From a bacterium (GTDB taxonomy: Bacteria > Armatimonadota > Zipacnadia > Zipacnadales > UBA11051): a stretch of 59,128 nucleotides of DNA. The notes beneath the pieces were generated by a model that was not told where the DNA came from, did no database searches, and saw only the letters and a list, made by a program, of their open reading frames with translations. Of this stretch, positions 34,862 through 43,681 are shown piece after piece. Within the stretch, counting starts at the first letter, position 1; each line of letters opens with the position of its first letter. Where the stretch lies: assembly GCA_021372615.1 (NCBI GenBank), contig JAJFUB010000161.1, forward strand, positions 1-59,128, given 5' to 3'. A program made the position numbers and the translations under genes.

Positions 34862-36061
34862 GTGGATTTTTTCCGCAGACAGAACTGGGACCTGGTAGGC
34901 CGTAGCTGGATCTGGTTCACCTTCTCGGGCATCCTGCTCGTTGCCGGCATCGCCGCCTGGGCCACCTTCGGCCTGAACCTGGGCATTGACTTCACCGGTG
35001 GCGGCCTGATCCGCTACGAGTTCGCCAAGCCCATCGCGGCCACCCGCGACGAGCAGGTGCAAGTGCTTTCGCGCACCAAGCAGGCGCTGGGCACAGTGAA
35101 CCTGGGGCACGCCCAGGTGCTCGTGGGCGGCAACAACGAGCTGATCGTCCGCACTCCCCCCGTGGCCAACGACGAGGCGGCCATGGTGCAGGAGCAGGCG
35201 GTCCGGCAGCAGATCGAGCAGCTCTTCGGCGCCCAGTACGGCCCTGTGACCGGCCTCGGGCGCGAGAGCGTCGGGCCCATTGTAGGGGCCCAGCTTCGGC
35301 AGTCAGCCATCCACGCCCTGATCCTGGGCTGTTTCCTGATTCTCCTGTATATCACGCTCCGCTATGAGTTCAAGTTCGCCGTTGCCGCGGTCGTGGCGCT
35401 CGTCCACGACGTCTTCATCCTGATAGGCTTCATGGCGCTCCTGCGACTGGAGCTGGACAGCTCCTTCGTGGCGGTGGTGCTCACCGTTGTCGGCTTCTCG
35501 GTCCACGACACCATCGTCATTTTCGACCGGATGCGCGAGAACCTCAAGCTGCACCGGCGGGCGAACTTCGCCGACACGACGAACGCCAGCTTGCTGCAGA
35601 CCATGGCCCGGTCCATCTACACGGTCACCACGACCCTGTTGACCCTGATCGCCCTGGCGATCTTCGCCAGCGACAGCATCCGGGTGTTCGCCATCGGCAT
35701 GGTCATCGGTATCGTCTGCGGTGCGTACTCTTCGATCTTCAACGCGAGCCAGATCGTCGTGGTCTGGGAGCGCTACCGGGCCCGCAAGCGGGCCGCCAGT
35801 GGCGGGACGGCCGTGCGCCGGCGCGAGCGTGCCCGCCTGATGGGCGGCACGGCCTCGGTAGACGTCGAAGAGGACGTCGAGGCGGAGGAAGAGGACACTG
35901 AGGAGGCCGAGGAGGCTACGCCGTCTCGCCGCCTCAGCGCTCACGAAGCCCTGGCCCGCGCCGAAGAGGCGGCCCAGGAGGAGAAGCGCGCTGAGCGCCG
36001 CGCCCGGCGCAAGTCCAAGGACAAGGCTGGCCGCAGTGGGAAGGGCAAGCGCCGCTTCTAG
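34862..36061 (+). CDS. secF: Protein translocase subunit SecF
   Basis: The product has 399 residues, start GTG at 34862 with AAGGAGG about 8 bases before. N-terminal membrane span, then FGLNLGIDFTGGGLIRYEF, VGPIVGAQLRQSAIHALILG and VGFSVHDTIVIFDRMRENLK are the SecF hallmarks. The C-terminus has a very long charged tail of about 90 residues (first acidic, then Arg/Lys/Ala-rich, RRARRKSKDK). SecF with SecD completes preprotein translocation. The tail is likely cytoplasmic and of unknown role. A hairpin terminator follows at 36088-36117. Confidence 0.97.
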   Translation: MDFFRRQNWDLVGRSWIWFTFSGILLVAGIAAWATFGLNLGIDFTGGGLIRYEFAKPIAATRDEQVQVLSRTKQALGTVNLGHAQVLVGGNNELIVRTPPVANDEAAMVQEQAVRQQIEQLFGAQYGPVTGLGRESVGPIVGAQLRQSAIHALILGCFLILLYITLRYEFKFAVAAVVALVHDVFILIGFMALLRLELDSSFVAVVLTVVGFSVHDTIVIFDRMRENLKLHRRANFADTTNASLLQTMARSIYTVTTTLLTLIALAIFASDSIRVFAIGMVIGIVCGAYSSIFNASQIVVVWERYRARKRAASGGTAVRRRERARLMGGTASVDVEEDVEAEEEDTEEAEEATPSRRLSAHEALARAEEAAQEEKRAERRARRKSKDKAGRSGKGKRRF

Positions 36062-36087
36062 AATACGAACAAGGATGTGATGCAGAG

Positions 36088-36117
36088 GCCGGCGCCCATC
36101 CTTGGCGCCGGCTTTCT
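36088..36117 (+). terminator. Hairpin terminator after secF
   Basis: GCCGGCGCC (36088-36096) and GGCGCCGGC (36104-36112) are followed by TTTCT. It falls in the first codons of one possible start of the next gene, which favours the later start at 36125. Confidence 0.7.
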
Positions 36118-36124
36118 GCCAGAT

Positions 36125-37090
36125 ATGGTTACTCGCAAAGCAGCGCTAGAGACCTCCCGAGCCGCCACGCTCTCGATCATCAGCAACACGGTGCTGACGA
36201 CCCTCAAGCTCGTCGCCGGGTTCCTCACCGGGTCGGTGAGCGTCCTGGCAGAGGGCATCCACTCGGGCAACGACTTGGTGGCCTCCCTGCTCGCCTGGTT
36301 CGCCATCCGCAAGGCCAATGAGCCCGAGGACGAGGAGCACCTCTACGGCCATGGCAAGTACGAGAGCCTGTCGGCCGGCCTTGAGGCGGGCCTGATCGTG
36401 GCGGCGGCCATCGGTGTCATGTGGACGGCGTTCCGTCGCATCATGCAGGGAGAGGCCGCGCAGCTCTCCCACGGCCCCGCCCTGGTCGTCATGGGCTTCT
36501 CCGCCCTGACGAACATCTTCGTCTCCGGCTACCTGTTCCGCATCGCCAAGCGACATGACTCGGTCGCGCTGAGCGCCGACGCCTGGCACCTGCGCGCCGA
36601 TGTCTGGACCTCGGTGGGCGTGTTCGCCAGCCTCGGCCTGATCCTGGCCACCGACTGGCACTTCCTGGACCCGGCCGCCGCGCTGCTCGTGGGCTTTCTC
36701 ATCCTGTTTCAGGGCGGGCGCATCGGGCGCGAGGCGCTGCAGCAGCTGCTCGACCACACGCTGCCCAACGACGAAATGGACTTCATCCGGGACACGCTCT
36801 CCGAGCATGACGACCTGTTCATGGAGTACCACAAGCTGCGCGCCCGGAAGGCCGGTCGCGAACGCCAGATTGACCTGCACCTGGTGACGTGCCCGAGGGT
36901 CACGGTGGCCGAGGCCCACCAGGTCACCGACCACCTGGAGGAGGCCGTGCGCGCGCACTGGCCCGCCACCCGGGTCACCATCCACATCGAGCCCTGCACT
37001 CGCGAGGAGTGCCCGAACCGCACCAGCGATGCCCGCGATCCGGACGCCTGTGCTCTGCGCGACAAGGCAGCGGTCCTCGCCGAGAAGTGA
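36125..37090 (+). CDS. Cation diffusion facilitator (CDF) transporter
   Basis: The product has 321 residues from the ATG at 36125 (MVTRKAALETSRAATLSIIS). An earlier ATG at 36080 has AAGGA but lies before the terminator hairpin. VSVLAEGIHSGNDLVASLLA, HLYGHGKYESLSAG and SADAWHLRADVWTSVGVFAS carry the HSxxD and HxxxD-type metal-binding residues. Several membrane spans and a cytoplasmic C-terminal domain with DLHLVTCPRVTVAEAH follow. CDF proteins export zinc, manganese or iron by proton antiport. The C-terminus has extra cysteines (CTREECPNRT). The metal is not determined. Confidence 0.92.
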   Translation: MVTRKAALETSRAATLSIISNTVLTTLKLVAGFLTGSVSVLAEGIHSGNDLVASLLAWFAIRKANEPEDEEHLYGHGKYESLSAGLEAGLIVAAAIGVMWTAFRRIMQGEAAQLSHGPALVVMGFSALTNIFVSGYLFRIAKRHDSVALSADAWHLRADVWTSVGVFASLGLILATDWHFLDPAAALLVGFLILFQGGRIGREALQQLLDHTLPNDEMDFIRDTLSEHDDLFMEYHKLRARKAGRERQIDLHLVTCPRVTVAEAHQVTDHLEEAVRAHWPATRVTIHIEPCTREECPNRTSDARDPDACALRDKAAVLAEK

Positions 37091-37099
37091 GGAATCCCC

Positions 37100-37579
37100 A
37101 TGGAAGAGATACTGCACCTGCTGGCTCAGGACAGCCGCATCACGACCGAAGAGATCGCTACGCGGCTGGGGAAGCCCGTCGAAGAGATCAGGCACAAGAT
37201 CAAGCAGCTTGAGGACGATGGCATCATCGTCAGCTACGGCGCCCTGATCAACTGGGAGCGCAGCTCCGACAACAAGGTCTTCGCCTTCATCAGCGTGGAG
37301 GCCGTGCCCGAGCACGGCACGGGCTTCGACTCGGTCGCCGAGTACATCAGCCGCTTCCCGGAGGTCCACTCGCTGTACCTCATGTCCGGTTCGACGGACC
37401 TGCAGGTGGTCGTGGAGGGTGACGACTTCCGCGAGATCGCGCGCTTCGTGGCCGAGAAGCTCGCACCCACCCCCGGTGTGCGCTCCACGGCGACGTCCTT
37501 CGTGCTCAAGAGCTACAAGATGGAGGGCATCCTGCTGGGGGAGGGGCCGGATGACCACCGATTGGCGGTGTCACCATGA
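37100..37579 (+). CDS. Lrp/AsnC family transcriptional regulator
   Basis: The product has 159 residues. EEILHLLAQDSRITTEEIAT is the winged helix-turn-helix. HSLYLMSGSTDLQVVVEGDD lies in the RAM ligand-binding domain. It overlaps the next gene by 4 bases (ATGA-type overlap), so the two are translationally coupled. Pairing of an Lrp-type gene with an aminotransferase suggests control by an amino acid that the enzyme handles. Confidence 0.92.
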   Translation: MEEILHLLAQDSRITTEEIATRLGKPVEEIRHKIKQLEDDGIIVSYGALINWERSSDNKVFAFISVEAVPEHGTGFDSVAEYISRFPEVHSLYLMSGSTDLQVVVEGDDFREIARFVAEKLAPTPGVRSTATSFVLKSYKMEGILLGEGPDDHRLAVSP

Positions 37580-38760
37580 GCGACTGGAGCCTGCCCCTGA
37601 GCCAGAAGGCGCGCCATCTGGCGCCCTCGGGCATCCGCGAGTTCTTCGACCTCGTCATCGGCATGGATGACGTCATCTCGCTCGGAGTCGGCGAGCCCGA
37701 CTTCGCGACCCCCTGGCACATCTGCGACGCTGCTGTCGCCGCCATGCGGCGGGGCGTCACCTCCTACACCAGCAACGCCGGGCTGATCGAGTTGCGCCGC
37801 GCCATCGTGGACGACCTGCACAAGCGGTACGGCGTCGGCTACGAGGCGGAGGACCAGGTGCTTGTGACGATCGGCGTCAGCGAGGCGCTCGATCTGGCCA
37901 TGCGCGCCGTCGTGGACCCGGGCGATGAAGTCATCGTGCCCGAGCCCTCGTACGTCTCGTATATGCCCAGCGTGGAGCTGGCCGGGGGCGTCGCCGTCGG
38001 CGTTCCCACCCGCGAAGAACACGACTTCAAGCTCCTGCCTGAGGATCTGGAGGCGGCCATCACCCCGCGCACGGTGGGCCTGCTGATCGGCTACCCGAAC
38101 AACCCCACGGGCACGACGATGAGTCGCGAGGAATTGCGGCCCATCGCGGAGATCGCCGCGCGTCACAACCTGCTGGTCTTCTCTGACGAGATCTACGCCC
38201 ACCTGACCTACGAGGGCGAGCACACCTGCTTCGCGTCGTTGCCGGGCATGGCGGAGCGCACGGTGCTGTTCAACGGCTTCTCGAAGGCCTATGCCATGAC
38301 CGGGTGGCGGCTGGGCTATGCCTGCGGCCCGGCTCCGATCATTGACGCGATGAACCGCATCCACGCCTACACGGCGCTCTGCGCCCCTGTCGGCGCGCAG
38401 GTGGGGGCGATCGAGGCCCTGCACAACGGCGAGCATGAGATGCAGCGCATGATCGGCGAGTACGACCAGCGCCGCCGCCTGTTCGTCAAGGGCCTCAACG
38501 ACATCGGCCTGCCATGCTTCATGCCCAAGGGCGCCTTCTACAGCTTCCCGCGCATCGCTCACCTGGGTCTGCCCGCCAAGGAGTTCTCGCGGCGATTGCT
38601 GTTTGAGAAGAAGGTCGCCGCGGTCCCCGGCACGGCCTTCGGCGCCAGCGGCGAAGGCTACCTGCGGTGCACGTACGCGACCAGTAGCGAGCATCTCAAG
38701 ATGGCGCTGGAACGGATGGCGGAGTTCGTCGCAGAGCTCAAGTCCGAGGCGCAGAGTTGA
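37576..38760 (+). CDS. PLP aminotransferase class I/II (PatA/AspC-like)
   Basis: The product has 394 residues. SLGVGEPDFATPWHICDAAV, SYTSNAGLIELRRAI, YPNNPTGTTMSREELRPIAE, SDEIYAHLTYEG and FNGFSKAYAMTGWRLGYACG (PLP-lysine in SFSKAYAM-type text) are typical of the aspartate-type fold I. The C-terminus overlaps lnt by a TTGA overlap. It probably transaminates aspartate, tyrosine or related acids. The operon with Lrp and Lnt has no obvious metabolic sense beyond coupling. Confidence 0.93.
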   Translation: MSDWSLPLSQKARHLAPSGIREFFDLVIGMDDVISLGVGEPDFATPWHICDAAVAAMRRGVTSYTSNAGLIELRRAIVDDLHKRYGVGYEAEDQVLVTIGVSEALDLAMRAVVDPGDEVIVPEPSYVSYMPSVELAGGVAVGVPTREEHDFKLLPEDLEAAITPRTVGLLIGYPNNPTGTTMSREELRPIAEIAARHNLLVFSDEIYAHLTYEGEHTCFASLPGMAERTVLFNGFSKAYAMTGWRLGYACGPAPIIDAMNRIHAYTALCAPVGAQVGAIEALHNGEHEMQRMIGEYDQRRRLFVKGLNDIGLPCFMPKGAFYSFPRIAHLGLPAKEFSRRLLFEKKVAAVPGTAFGASGEGYLRCTYATSSEHLKMALERMAEFVAELKSEAQS

Positions 38761-40352
38761 CGGAGGCTCCGGTCGAGACGCTTGATCTGCGACAGCTCGT
38801 CCCGCCGGGACGCTGGGTCGTGCTGCTTCTCCTGACGGTGGTCTCCGGGTTCGCCACGTGGGCCGCCTTCCCGCCGTATGAGCTGTCCGGGCTGGCGTGG
38901 GTCGCGCCCGCACTGCTGATGCTGGCGCTCAGCCAGGTGCCCCCGCGCCAGGGGTTCCTGTTGGGCTGGCTGTACGGCACGATCCTGATGGGCGGGATCG
39001 TCAGCTTCGTCGCCCCCTACGGGGCGCTGCCCTGGTCGGCGCTGGCGCTGGCCATGGGGCTGTTCTATGGTCTCTTCGGGCTGGTGGGCTCGGCCCTGCG
39101 CACCACGCCGCCTCTCTGTCGCGCGGTCGCCCTCGCCGCCGCCTGGTACCTCGTCGAGTTCCTGCGGGGGCACTGCGGCTCGCTGTCCCTGACTTTCGGC
39201 GACCTGGCCTACAGCCAGAGCGCGAACCTCCCCTTCGTCCAGCTGGCCTCCCTGTGCGGCCACTATGGTCTCAGCTTCACCATGGCGCTGCTCAGCGCCG
39301 GCGTCAGTTGCATGCTGTCGGCGATGCTCCCGCTGACATGGCTGCGCCCGGCCGTGGCGGGGCAGGCAGGCGCTGCTTCCCTCAAGCGCTTCAACCGAGA
39401 CGCCGGGCGTGTCGCACTGGCCTGCTTCCTCCTGATGATCGTCCTGTACACGTGGGGGCGGTTCACGGCGGAGATGGGCCGCACGCGCTGCGCGGAGGCA
39501 ACCGCGCCGCCGCCCGTGCGCGTGGCTGTGGTGCAGGGGGAGGCGACGACGACCGCCGCCGACCGTGCCGAGGACACGGTGGACCGCTACGTGCGGCTGT
39601 CCGAGGGTCAGCCGGCTGACCTGATCGTCTGGCCGGAGACAGCCATCGTCGGCCCCCTGAACCGCTTCCCCTTCCGCCAGCGACAGGTCGGCGAGCTGGC
39701 CCGCAGGAAGCAAGCCCACATGCTGATCGGGGCCCAGGAGCGGGAGCGGGACCGCATCTACAACAGCGCCTACTTCATCCGCCCCGACGGCGCCATCGCG
39801 GGCACCTACCGCAAGATGGACCTGGTGATGTTCGGGGAGTACGTGCCGGGACGCGAGCGCTTCCCATTCCTGAAGCGGTACCCGATCCGGCCCTTCGACT
39901 TCACCGCCGGCCGCATGCGCGCGCTGTTCGCCGCGCCTGAGTACACGCTTTCGCCCCTGATCTGCTTCGAGGGCATCTTCCCGGAACAGACGCGCCGGAT
40001 CTGCCGCCTGGGGGCCCAGCTTGTGGTCATCATCACCAGCGACGCCTGGGCCATCGGCGACAACGAGGTGCGGATCCATTCGGCGGTTGGCCCGTTCCGC
40101 GCCGTGGAGGCCCGCAAGTACCTCGTGCGAGCCGCCAGCATCGGGCGCTCGGCCATCTACGACCCGTACGGCAACGCACTGGCCGAGGTTCCGTGCTATC
40201 AGAACGGCGTCGCCACTGCGGTCGTCCGGCGTGTGGACGCCCTGTCGGTGTACCACTTCTGGGGCGACTGGCCGCTGCTGGTGGTATCGCTCGTTGCGTT
40301 GGCGTATGCCCTGAGCCAGGCCAAGCGCGGGACCTTCATCATCCAGACGTAG
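38757..40352 (+). CDS. lnt: Apolipoprotein N-acyltransferase
   Basis: The product has 531 residues, start TTG at 38757 overlapping the previous stop. N-terminal membrane spans (FPPYELSGLAWVAPALLMLA, FLLGWLYGTILMGGIVSF) and a carbon-nitrogen hydrolase domain follow. IVWPETAIVGPLNRFPF (catalytic Glu), TYRKMDLVMFGEYVPG (Lys) and LICFEGIFPEQTRRI (Cys) form the Glu-Lys-Cys triad. It attaches the third acyl chain to lipoproteins in the inner membrane. It supports a diderm with lipoproteins, as does the lipoprotein at 22139-23065. Confidence 0.95.
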   Translation: MTEAPVETLDLRQLVPPGRWVVLLLLTVVSGFATWAAFPPYELSGLAWVAPALLMLALSQVPPRQGFLLGWLYGTILMGGIVSFVAPYGALPWSALALAMGLFYGLFGLVGSALRTTPPLCRAVALAAAWYLVEFLRGHCGSLSLTFGDLAYSQSANLPFVQLASLCGHYGLSFTMALLSAGVSCMLSAMLPLTWLRPAVAGQAGAASLKRFNRDAGRVALACFLLMIVLYTWGRFTAEMGRTRCAEATAPPPVRVAVVQGEATTTAADRAEDTVDRYVRLSEGQPADLIVWPETAIVGPLNRFPFRQRQVGELARRKQAHMLIGAQERERDRIYNSAYFIRPDGAIAGTYRKMDLVMFGEYVPGRERFPFLKRYPIRPFDFTAGRMRALFAAPEYTLSPLICFEGIFPEQTRRICRLGAQLVVIITSDAWAIGDNEVRIHSAVGPFRAVEARKYLVRAASIGRSAIYDPYGNALAEVPCYQNGVATAVVRRVDALSVYHFWGDWPLLVVSLVALAYALSQAKRGTFIIQT

Positions 40353-40401
40353 GTGGGCGCTCTCGCCGCCGCCCCTCCAATCGCCGCCTCGTGCTACTGC
40401 C

Positions 40402-41436
40402 ATGGTCCACCACTTCGCTCTGTCAACCTTCGTCATCACTTGCCCCTCGTCGTGGGAGCGACAGGCCATTCGCGAGCTGAAGCTCCTGCTGCCCGACCTC
40501 ACCTGCCGCGAGCTGTTTTTCCCCGGCAACCTGCTGGCCAACTCCGAGCGGGCTCAGGCCGAGGTGCTGGCGGCCTTGGAGGAGGCCGAGACGCGGCTGA
40601 TAGGCCATGTCATCCCGGTAACGCTGCGCGTAGATGTGACGAAGCACCGGACCAGCCTGGAGACGCTGGTGGCGGGCGCTCTGGAGCTACCGCGCCTGGA
40701 CCCCCGCTTCACCTTCCGAGTCACCTGCAACCGGCGCGGTAACCACGAGTTCGGCTCGCGCGAGGCGGAGTACCTGGTGGGGGACAGGCTGGCGGACGAG
40801 TGGGGCGTCCAGGCCGACCTGGACGAGCCCGAGCAGGTGGTGAGCATCGAGATCTTCCAGGATCTGGCGCTCCTGGGCGCGGGATTTGCGGATGAGCGCC
40901 TGCAGAAGGACATCAGCCAGATGCGCAAGCATCCGCCGGGACAGCGTCCGCTGAACCGCGCGGAGAAGAAGCTGCGCGAGGCGTTCGCGAAGTTCCGTCC
41001 CGTGCTGCCGCCGGGCGCGCGGGCGCTGGACCTGGGGTCAGCGCCGGGGGGCTGGGCGAAGGTGCTGGCAGAGGTGTGCGCCGAGGTCGTGGCCGTAGAC
41101 CGGGCGGTGCTTGACGAGCGCGTCACGGCGCTGGCGAACGTCACGCACGTGCAGCAGCGCGCGGAGGACTACCTCCCCCGGGCGCAGGGCCCCTTCGACC
41201 TTGTCACCTGCGACATGAACGTCGAGTCACAGGTGGCGGCGGAGGTGCTCTGCCAGGCCGCGCCCCTGCTGCGGGAGGGGGGAGAGGCCATTCTGACGAT
41301 CAAGTTCAACAGCCGCCACCGCCGCCAGCACGTCGCGCGGGCAGTGGCGGTGCTGCAGGCGTGCTATGAAGGCTTCGAGACCAAGCATCTGCCGCACAAC
41401 GGCAAGGAAACGACGCTGCACATGCGGAAGCGATAG
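40402..41436 (+). CDS. THUMP plus FtsJ-like RNA methyltransferase (RlmM-like)
   Basis: The product has 344 residues. The N-terminal part (residues 1-170) has a THUMP-like pattern. ALDLGSAPGGWAKVLAEVCA is the SAM-binding motif I and DLVTCDMN the motif IV aspartate, both as in the 2'-O-methyltransferases FtsJ and RlmM. LTIKFN and ETKHLPHNGKETTLHMRKR end the chain. It probably methylates rRNA or tRNA, as RlmM does at C2498 of 23S rRNA. Confidence 0.85.
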   Translation: MVHHFALSTFVITCPSSWERQAIRELKLLLPDLTCRELFFPGNLLANSERAQAEVLAALEEAETRLIGHVIPVTLRVDVTKHRTSLETLVAGALELPRLDPRFTFRVTCNRRGNHEFGSREAEYLVGDRLADEWGVQADLDEPEQVVSIEIFQDLALLGAGFADERLQKDISQMRKHPPGQRPLNRAEKKLREAFAKFRPVLPPGARALDLGSAPGGWAKVLAEVCAEVVAVDRAVLDERVTALANVTHVQQRAEDYLPRAQGPFDLVTCDMNVESQVAAEVLCQAAPLLREGGEAILTIKFNSRHRRQHVARAVAVLQACYEGFETKHLPHNGKETTLHMRKR

Positions 41437-41572
41437 CAGCGAGGGTCAGGGCCCAATCGCTTCTTGAGCAGTCCCTGAGCCCGACCTGTCATCCGCTTGA
41501 CCTGTCGCGCTAAACTTGGTCTTGGCGGGGCGCACCAGCAAACGCCCTGGCGGGGCCCAACGGGAGACAGCC

Positions 41573-42142
41573 ATGGTCGCCGAAACCGTGCCCGACGGCG
41601 TCGCGCCCGAGTTTGTGCACAAGCTGGAGACGGCCAGGTCCAACCTGCGGGTCATTGCCAGTCTGTGCATCGTCGGCGGCGTGTTCTCTCTGACGTTCAT
41701 GCTGCTGATGGCCTACCAGATGCGCGGGGCGATGCTGAACATGGCCCACGTCAGCTTCCTGGTGGGCGGGGCCATCGCTTTCGCCATCGGGATCGGCCTG
41801 CTGAGCTTCTCAGAGGGCGCTCGGCAGGCGGGGTCAATCTGGTTGCTGTCGTGGGGGATCGTGAACCTGATCGTCGGGTTCACCGCCGCGTGGCAGGGGC
41901 AACTGCTGATCGGGATCTTCTGCATGGTCAGCGGCGCGATCCAGGTGGTGTTCGCGGACCTGTTGCACCTGCCCGCCGAGATATTCGTGTGCGCATATAC
42001 CGGGGGCGAGTTGACATCGGTCCTGATCGTCGAAGGCATTCTGAAGGGACACGGGGACACGCAACACCGTGGCATGGCGCAGTTCGTGGCGACCGCCCAG
42101 CCAGCGCCTGGCGTACACAAAGTCAAAGACCGGCCCGTGTGA
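41573..42142 (+). CDS. Small membrane protein with four spans
   Basis: The product has 189 residues from the ATG at 41573. Four hydrophobic segments (VIASLCIVGGVFSLTFMLLM, SFLVGGAIAFAIGIGLLSF, IWLLSWGIVNLIVGFTA, IGIFCMVSGAIQVVFADLL) alternate with short polar links. It does not match a family I recognise. It ends before a strong hairpin at 42178. Confidence 0.65.
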   Translation: MVAETVPDGVAPEFVHKLETARSNLRVIASLCIVGGVFSLTFMLLMAYQMRGAMLNMAHVSFLVGGAIAFAIGIGLLSFSEGARQAGSIWLLSWGIVNLIVGFTAAWQGQLLIGIFCMVSGAIQVVFADLLHLPAEIFVCAYTGGELTSVLIVEGILKGHGDTQHRGMAQFVATAQPAPGVHKVKDRPV

Positions 42143-42177
42143 GCGTGCGGGAGTGCCAGGGGAGAGGCTCCCAGCAG

Positions 42178-42215
42178 CAATGAGACCTCCCGGTAACGGG
42201 AGGTCTCATTGTTTG
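42178..42215. terminator. Perfect 15-base hairpin terminator
   Basis: CAATGAGACCTCCCG (42178-42192) pairs with CGGGAGGTCTCATTG (42197-42211) around GTAA and is followed by TTTG. It lies between the membrane protein gene and the convergent UroD-type gene and may serve both. Confidence 0.85.
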
Positions 42216-42237
42216 TGGCGGCCTGTGGCACGAAGCC

Positions 42238-43266
42238 CTAACGCCGATACGCCCGCGCCGCCTCAATCGCTGCCAGCAGGTTCTCCAGAGGCACGTCGGC
42301 CTGCACCGTGATCCCCGGCTCCAGGATGTAGCCCCCGCCGCGCCCCATCTCGTCGCCCAACCGGCGGACTTCCGCCCGTATCTCGTCCGGCGTCGCATGC
42401 GGTAGCAACTGCTGCGTGTTGAGGCCCCCGCAGAACGTGAGGTCGCGCCCGAACTCGCGCTTGAGGGTGGCGCCATCCATCGCTTCTGGCTGGATGGGAT
42501 GGAGGATGTCCAGACCCAGCCCGATCAGGTCGGGGATGATCTCAGAGACGTTCCCACAACTGTGCAGCATGATCGTGAAGGCGTGCCGCTTCGCCTCCGC
42601 AAACAGCACTTGCAGGCGCGGCCGAATGAACGTGCGCCAGTCGCGCGGGCTCATCATCAGGCTACGCTGCAGCCCGTAGTCGTCGCTGAGGAAGACACCG
42701 TCGGGCCGGAACTGCGCCATCTCCCGGAGAGTGGCCAGATTGTACTCACAGACGGTGTCGAGGAGTTCATGAACGAACCGGGGCTGATCGAGCAGGTCGA
42801 GCAGCAGCCGGTCCAGGCCGCGGAGGACCTGGGCCCGCTCCCACAGGTCGCCGATGACCGCCAGGCGGTAGAGATGGGGATAGCGGTCCGCCGACCGCGC
42901 CACCCCTTCCCAGCGCCGCGGCTCGCACGGGTCCGGCCCCGGGAGCACCAGCGTCCCGCCGCCGTCTCCGAGCGGGTGCACCACCGGATAGCCCCGGTCT
43001 GTCTCCGACGTGCTCCACACGACGCCCCACTGGTCCGTGATGGTCGGTCCATACCGGTCGGGGTGGGCGTAGAGGGGCTTGTCCCGGCATCCATACAGGT
43101 ACAGGCACGACCCGATCCAGTCCTCGGCCTCATGCTCGCCGAGCCCCAGGTGCTCCTGCAGCCTCTGCAGGGCGGGAGGGGACAGCATGAAGTCATAGGG
43201 CAGGCGCTCGGTCTCTTCGTGCCGCAGGGCGGCCAGGACGAGATCGCGGGGAGGTGGGCCAGACAT
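42238..43266 (-). CDS. Uroporphyrinogen decarboxylase family (MtaA-type) protein
   Basis: The product has 342 residues. LVLAALRHEETERLPYDFML, FRPDGVFLSDDYGLQ and MLHSCGNVSEIIPDLIGLGL, then FCGGLNTQQLLPHATPDEIR are typical of the UroD fold. The H-x-C...C arrangement (LHSCGN ... TFCGG) is the zinc motif of the cobamide methyltransferase branch (MtaA/MtbA-like), while true HemE lacks it. Such proteins transfer methyl groups between a corrinoid and a thiol. It lies divergently to a homocysteine methyltransferase gene. Confidence 0.85.
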   Translation of the reverse strand: MSGPPPRDLVLAALRHEETERLPYDFMLSPPALQRLQEHLGLGEHEAEDWIGSCLYLYGCRDKPLYAHPDRYGPTITDQWGVVWSTSETDRGYPVVHPLGDGGGTLVLPGPDPCEPRRWEGVARSADRYPHLYRLAVIGDLWERAQVLRGLDRLLLDLLDQPRFVHELLDTVCEYNLATLREMAQFRPDGVFLSDDYGLQRSLMMSPRDWRTFIRPRLQVLFAEAKRHAFTIMLHSCGNVSEIIPDLIGLGLDILHPIQPEAMDGATLKREFGRDLTFCGGLNTQQLLPHATPDEIRAEVRRLGDEMGRGGGYILEPGITVQADVPLENLLAAIEAARAYRR

Positions 43267-43322
43267 GGCCCACTATTCGCCACGCCCCCCGCGCGTCACC
43301 TGCGGCAGTGGCAGGGGGAGAG

Positions 43323-43563
43323 TTGAGTCACGCCCCCGGCGCACGGACGGATGGGTGTGGGGAGGGGGGCGCGCTGGGTGACGGGGGCTTCCGCCCCCGC
43401 CTGGATTGAGTCGGCCCTCCGGGCCTCAACGGCAACGGCCCTCCGGGCATTGGCCGACGGCAAGGGCGTGCCGCATCGGACGATGGCGACGCTGGCGGTG
43501 CGCGGAGGCTGTTAGCGCCGGAGGCGCGGCTCATGCTAGGCGGGGGCGGCAGCCCCCGTCGCC
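43323..43563. repeat. Mosaic palindromic repeat island, copy 1
   Basis: Modules in order: CGCCCCCGGCGCACGGACGG, GACGGGGGCTTCCGCCCCCG, CGGCCCTCCGGGCCTCA, a central stretch, GCGCCGGAGGCGCGGCTCA, and GGCGGGGGCGGCAGCCCCCG. The same modules, with changed centre, form the island at 57935-58165. It fills most of the 415-base gap between two divergent genes (43267-43681), which holds no gene. Confidence 0.85.
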
Positions 43564-43619
43564 CGGCGGCCCCTCCCCCTTACGCAGCGTCTGCATGTCG
43601 GGTCGCTGCGCCCTCACAG

Positions 43620-43648
43620 TTGACTTGCCCGCCGCCATTCTCTAAACT
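43620..43648 (+). promoter_or_regulatory. Candidate promoter for the homocysteine methyltransferase gene
   Basis: TTGACT (43620-43625) and TAAACT (43643-43648) with a 17-base spacer, 34 bases before the ATG at 43682. Confidence 0.6.
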
Positions 43649-43681
43649 CGCTACACGCATTGACTCACGACCCAAGAACGG

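Noticed and set aside
36146-37558. A 470-residue frame opposite the CDF and Lrp genes
   Set aside because: It runs across two well-supported genes and has no motifs.
43567-43681. A SAM- or cobalamin-responsive riboswitch before the homocysteine methyltransferase gene
   Set aside because: The start predicted by the promoter leaves a leader of about 25 bases, too short for a riboswitch.
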